Assembly (NCBI GenBank): GCA_900769275.1 | Contig: CAAGGA010000005.1 | Location: 1-9,262 of the forward strand | Length of the DNA: 9,262 nucleotides | Source: an uncultured Prevotella sp. | Lineage (GTDB): Bacteria; Bacteroidota; Bacteroidia; Bacteroidales; Bacteroidaceae | Direction: 5' to 3' | Shown here: in pieces, positions 7,657 to 9,262 of the stretch | Numbering within the stretch: the first letter of the stretch is position 1 | Layout of the letters: each line of letters opens with the position of its first letter | The notes under the pieces: generated by a model | Seen by the model: only the letters and a program-made list of their open reading frames with translations | Told to the model about the DNA's origin: nothing | Database searches by the model: none | Program-made: the position numbers and the translations under genes

Positions 7657-7744
7657 TGAAAGCATAGCTTTTGCAGGGTAATAGCGTAGCTTTCGTGTCG
7701 TAATATCATGGTTATTACTCGGTAAAATGATAGTTATTGCAGCG
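7657..7744. repeat. Four degenerate tandem 22-bp units with partial dyad symmetry
   Basis: Four consecutive 22-bp blocks begin at 7657, 7679, 7701 and 7723. Three of them begin TAAWA, and the core runs AGCATAGCTTT, AGCGTAGCTTT, TCATGGTTATT and TGATAGTTATT, followed by a GC-richer tail (GCAGGG, CGTGTCG, ACTCGG, GCAGCG). The phase is exact with no indels. Most units are partly self-complementary, for example AAAGC-ATA-GCTTT in unit 1 and TAATA with TATTA in unit 3. The period equals about two helical turns, which would put protein sites on one face of the DNA. The array could equally be a decayed intergenic repeat family. Confidence 0.65.
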
Positions 7745-7858
7745 TGTTTTTCTTTGTTTTGTCTAAATCTTTGCAGATTTGCTGCTGAAGAAGTGTTGAA
7801 AAAAGGGAAAAACATGATATTTTTTTATGGATTATCCCTTATGGGGTGCTGTATGAGG

Positions 7859-7887
7859 TTGTGCAAGAAAGTGTAAGTTTATATTTG
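7859..7887 (+). promoter_or_regulatory. Possible second rightward promoter
   Basis: TATATTTG (7880-7887) fits the -7 consensus TAnnTTTG, with TTG at 7859-7861 and an 18-bp spacer. It is weaker than the mrp-proximal promoter and would give a leader of roughly 160 nt for mrp, or drive a small RNA. In AT-rich sequence such a match can arise by chance. Confidence 0.3.
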
Positions 7888-7988
7888 TTAGGATATTTTT
7901 TTTCGACTCTTGCTGGATTAATGCACCTGCGCTGTTTACCAGATTAATGCCGCACAACTCCCCTTTTAATTTCTTTTCACTATATAAA

Positions 7989-8020
7989 TTTGGCGCATTC
8001 TCTTTTTAGCAGTATCTTTG
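7989..8020 (+). promoter_or_regulatory. Bacteroidetes-type promoter of mrp
   Basis: TTTG (7989-7992) and TATCTTTG (8013-8020) are 20 bp apart, close to the phylum consensus. Transcription should begin near 8027, leaving a leader of only about 25 nt, A-rich and without a Shine-Dalgarno core. Confidence 0.8.
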
Positions 8021-8037
8021 CACAACGAAAAAAAGAA

Positions 8038-8055
8038 ATGATACCATACTTATGA
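8038..8055 (+). other. Five-codon leader ORF overlapping the mrp start codon
   Basis: An ATG at 8038 opens the frame MIPYL and stops at TGA 8053-8055. The stop overlaps the mrp ATG (8052-8054) as ATGA. Such overlaps permit termination-reinitiation coupling. It lies just inside the predicted transcript. It may be accidental, as there is no ribosome site in front of either ATG. Confidence 0.3.
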
Positions 8056-9149
8056 ATCTTTATCCAAAATTGATAACAGACGCTTTGGCCACCGTCACAT
8101 ACGCCGGGACGAAGAAGAACCTGATAGACAGCGGGATGCTGGCAGATACTCCGAGTATCAACGGCAACAGGGTGAGGATAGTGCTGCTCTTCCCCCGTGA
8201 GACAGACCCTTTCCTGAAATCTACCGTAAAGGCTGCCGAGGCAGCAATACATTATTACGTAGGCAAGGACGTGGAAGTGGAGACGGTGCTGGAATACAAG
8301 TCTGCTCCGCGTCCGGAAGTAGGGAAACTGCTGCCGCAGGTGAAGAACATCATCGCCGTAAGCTCCGGTAAGGGGGGCGTAGGCAAGAGCACCGTCTCTG
8401 CCAACCTCGCCATCGCGCTGGCACGTCTCGGTTACAGGGTGGGTCTCCTCGATACCGACATCTTCGGACCCTCGATGCCTAAGATGTTCAACGTAGAGGA
8501 CGCAAGACCGTGGGCGGAGGAGAAGGAGGGCAGGCAACTCATCATCCCCGTGGAGCAGTATGGCGTGAAGCTGCTCAGCATCGGCTTTTTTGTAAATAAA
8601 GATACGGCGACGCTGTGGCGCGGCGGCATGGCATGCTCCGCCCTGAAGCAGCTCATCGCTGATGCCGACTGGGGAGAGCTGGACTACTTCATCCTCGACA
8701 CTCCGCCCGGAACGAGTGACATACACCTCTCTCTCCTTCAGACTCTTGCCATCACCGGGGCTATCATCGTAAGCACTCCTCAGCAGGTGGCACTTGCCGA
8801 TGCACGCAAAGGTATTGATATGTACACCAATGACAAGGTCAATGTGCCGATACTCGGATTGGTGGAGAATATGGCATGGTTTACTCCTGCCGAGCTGCCA
8901 GAGAACCGCTACTATATCTTTGGCAAGGAGGGGTGCAAGAACCTTGCCAAGGAGATGAATGTACCCCTGCTTGCCCAGATACCCCTCGTCCAGGGGATTT
9001 GCGAGAATGGCGATGCAGGCACGCCCCCGGCTCTCGATGTCGCCTCCGTCACGGGGCAGGCTTTCCTCGCCCTTGCACAGAGCGTGGTAACCGTGGCGGG
9101 CAGACGCAATAAGGAAAAAGCTCCTACTACAATAGTCAGCACGCAGTGA
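8052..9149 (+). CDS. mrp: Mrp/ApbC-family P-loop ATPase, iron-sulfur cluster carrier
   Basis: The 365-aa protein is a cytoplasmic P-loop ATPase of the Mrp/NBP35 family, which binds and transfers Fe-S clusters to apoproteins. An N-terminal MIP18-like (DUF59) domain spans about 1-85. The ATPase domain follows: deviant Walker A GKGGVGKST (106-114), LLDTDIFGPSMPK with D134 and D136, LWRGGMACSALKQL (about 188-201), the switch LDTPPGTSD (215-223), STPQQVALADARKG, and LVENMAWF (270-277). In the classical family NM is soon followed by a CxxC that bridges a 4Fe-4S cluster between two subunits. Here the region reads TPAELPENRYYIF and the protein has no CxxC; its only cysteines are C195, C295 and C317. 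From memory, Bacteroides relatives share this replacement, so it is lineage-typical rather than a local mutation. The ATG at 8052 fits the family start. Its own promoter and divergent orientation separate it from the import operon. Confidence 0.95.
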   Translation: MNLYPKLITDALATVTYAGTKKNLIDSGMLADTPSINGNRVRIVLLFPRETDPFLKSTVKAAEAAIHYYVGKDVEVETVLEYKSAPRPEVGKLLPQVKNIIAVSSGKGGVGKSTVSANLAIALARLGYRVGLLDTDIFGPSMPKMFNVEDARPWAEEKEGRQLIIPVEQYGVKLLSIGFFVNKDTATLWRGGMACSALKQLIADADWGELDYFILDTPPGTSDIHLSLLQTLAITGAIIVSTPQQVALADARKGIDMYTNDKVNVPILGLVENMAWFTPAELPENRYYIFGKEGCKNLAKEMNVPLLAQIPLVQGICENGDAGTPPALDVASVTGQAFLALAQSVVTVAGRRNKEKAPTTIVSTQ

Positions 9150-9196
9150 CTCGACAAAGGTCGTGACACATGCACACACTGGCAGCAGGCATCGGC

Positions 9197-9219
9197 TCTC
9201 TTCGACCAGACCGAAGAGA
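9197..9219 (+). terminator. Hairpin after mrp, possible terminator or leader element
   Basis: TCTCTTCG (9197-9204) pairs perfectly with CGAAGAGA (9212-9219) around the loop ACCAGAC. It lies 47 nt after the mrp stop. No U-run follows, so it may instead be a 3'-end stabiliser or a leader structure of the next gene. Confidence 0.4.
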
Positions 9220-9220
9220 A

Positions 9221-9262
9221 ACGATAATTATGACAAAACGATATATATAACGACAATTATGA
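9221..9262 (+). repeat. Imperfect 13-bp direct repeat with tandem ATGs at the window edge
   Basis: ACGATAATTATGA (9221-9233) recurs as ACGACAATTATGA (9250-9262) with 12 of 13 bases identical and a 29-bp period. Each copy contains an ATG. The first opens only a six-codon frame, MTKRYI followed by TAA (9248-9250). The second, at 9259, reaches the window edge and could be the start of the next gene, but two codons cannot prove it. Confidence 0.4.

Larger units (their letters stand above)
7149..8051. other. 903-bp divergent non-coding region between the tlpA-like gene and mrp
   Basis: The region is AT-rich and contains no credible gene. From left to right it holds the tlpA-like leader with two hairpins (7176-7257), the leftward promoter (7300-7330), a tandem pair of 15-bp motifs related to the hairpin arms (7430-7464), a small perfect inverted repeat (TACGGA 7504-7509 and TCCGTA 7514-7519), a four-unit 22-bp array (7657-7744), a possible weak rightward promoter (7859-7887), and the strong rightward mrp promoter (7989-8020). 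Between 7745 and 7858 I see only AT-rich sequence with T- and A-runs. Confidence 0.75.

Noticed and set aside
7657..7744. The 22-bp array as a CRISPR
   Set aside because: The units are contiguous, only 22 bp long and degenerate, with no unique spacers and no cas gene nearby.
7411..7815. A 134-codon open frame on the minus strand of the divergent region
   Set aside because: It runs through the 15-bp motif pair and the 22-bp array, shows no recognisable domain or signal, and has no promoter or ribosome site. It is best explained as chance in a repeat-bearing non-coding region.
7980..9179. A 399-codon open frame on the minus strand opposite mrp
   Set aside because: It is the antisense shadow of the well-conserved mrp gene in GC-richer sequence. 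Its translation is rich in His, Arg and Cys and matches no family I recognise.

Overview
The window reads as chromosomal DNA of a Bacteroidales bacterium, most likely of the Prevotella/Bacteroides type. The evidence is a SusC/SusD outer-membrane pair, lipoproteins with acidic residues after the lipobox cysteine, Mrp sequence details typical of this order, and two promoters of the Bacteroidetes form TTTG-N19/20-TATCTTTG. I see no phage, transposase, CRISPR, rRNA or tRNA gene.

Layout. Positions 1-7148 are leftward (minus strand). In transcription order they hold a secreted TlpA-type thioredoxin (7148-5781), a 223-bp gap, a SusC-type TonB-dependent transporter with an STN signalling domain (5557-2327), a SusD/RagB lipoprotein (2308-857), a DUF4843-type lipoprotein (836-69), and the first 12 codons of another exported protein (38-1). 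The last four genes are spaced by 18-30 bp and look like one operon. Positions 7149-8051 form a 903-bp non-coding divergent region. Positions 8052-9149 (plus strand) encode an Mrp/ApbC-family P-loop ATPase with its own promoter. The final 113 bp hold a hairpin and the approach to a further gene.

How the genes work together. SusC and SusD should form an outer-membrane 'pedal-bin' importer. The DUF4843 protein and the gene that starts at the left edge are probably accessory surface lipoproteins of the same complex. No glycoside hydrolase or polysaccharide-locus regulator is present, so the substrate cannot be named; a peptide, or a metal- or heme-type ligand, is as plausible as a glycan. The TlpA-like protein would act as a periplasmic thiol-disulfide enzyme. 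Mrp is a housekeeping iron-sulfur cluster carrier and is probably unrelated to the import locus.

The most unusual material is the divergent intergenic region. The predicted tlpA-like mRNA leader (about 145 nt) carries two adjacent hairpins, one with a 23-bp stem. A 15-bp motif that forms the arms of that stem recurs as a tandem pair on the other side of the promoter. A separate array of four degenerate 22-bp units, each with partial dyad symmetry, lies further towards mrp. These may be interspersed palindromic repeats or regulatory RNA/DNA elements. I do not see a clear-cut new multi-gene system.
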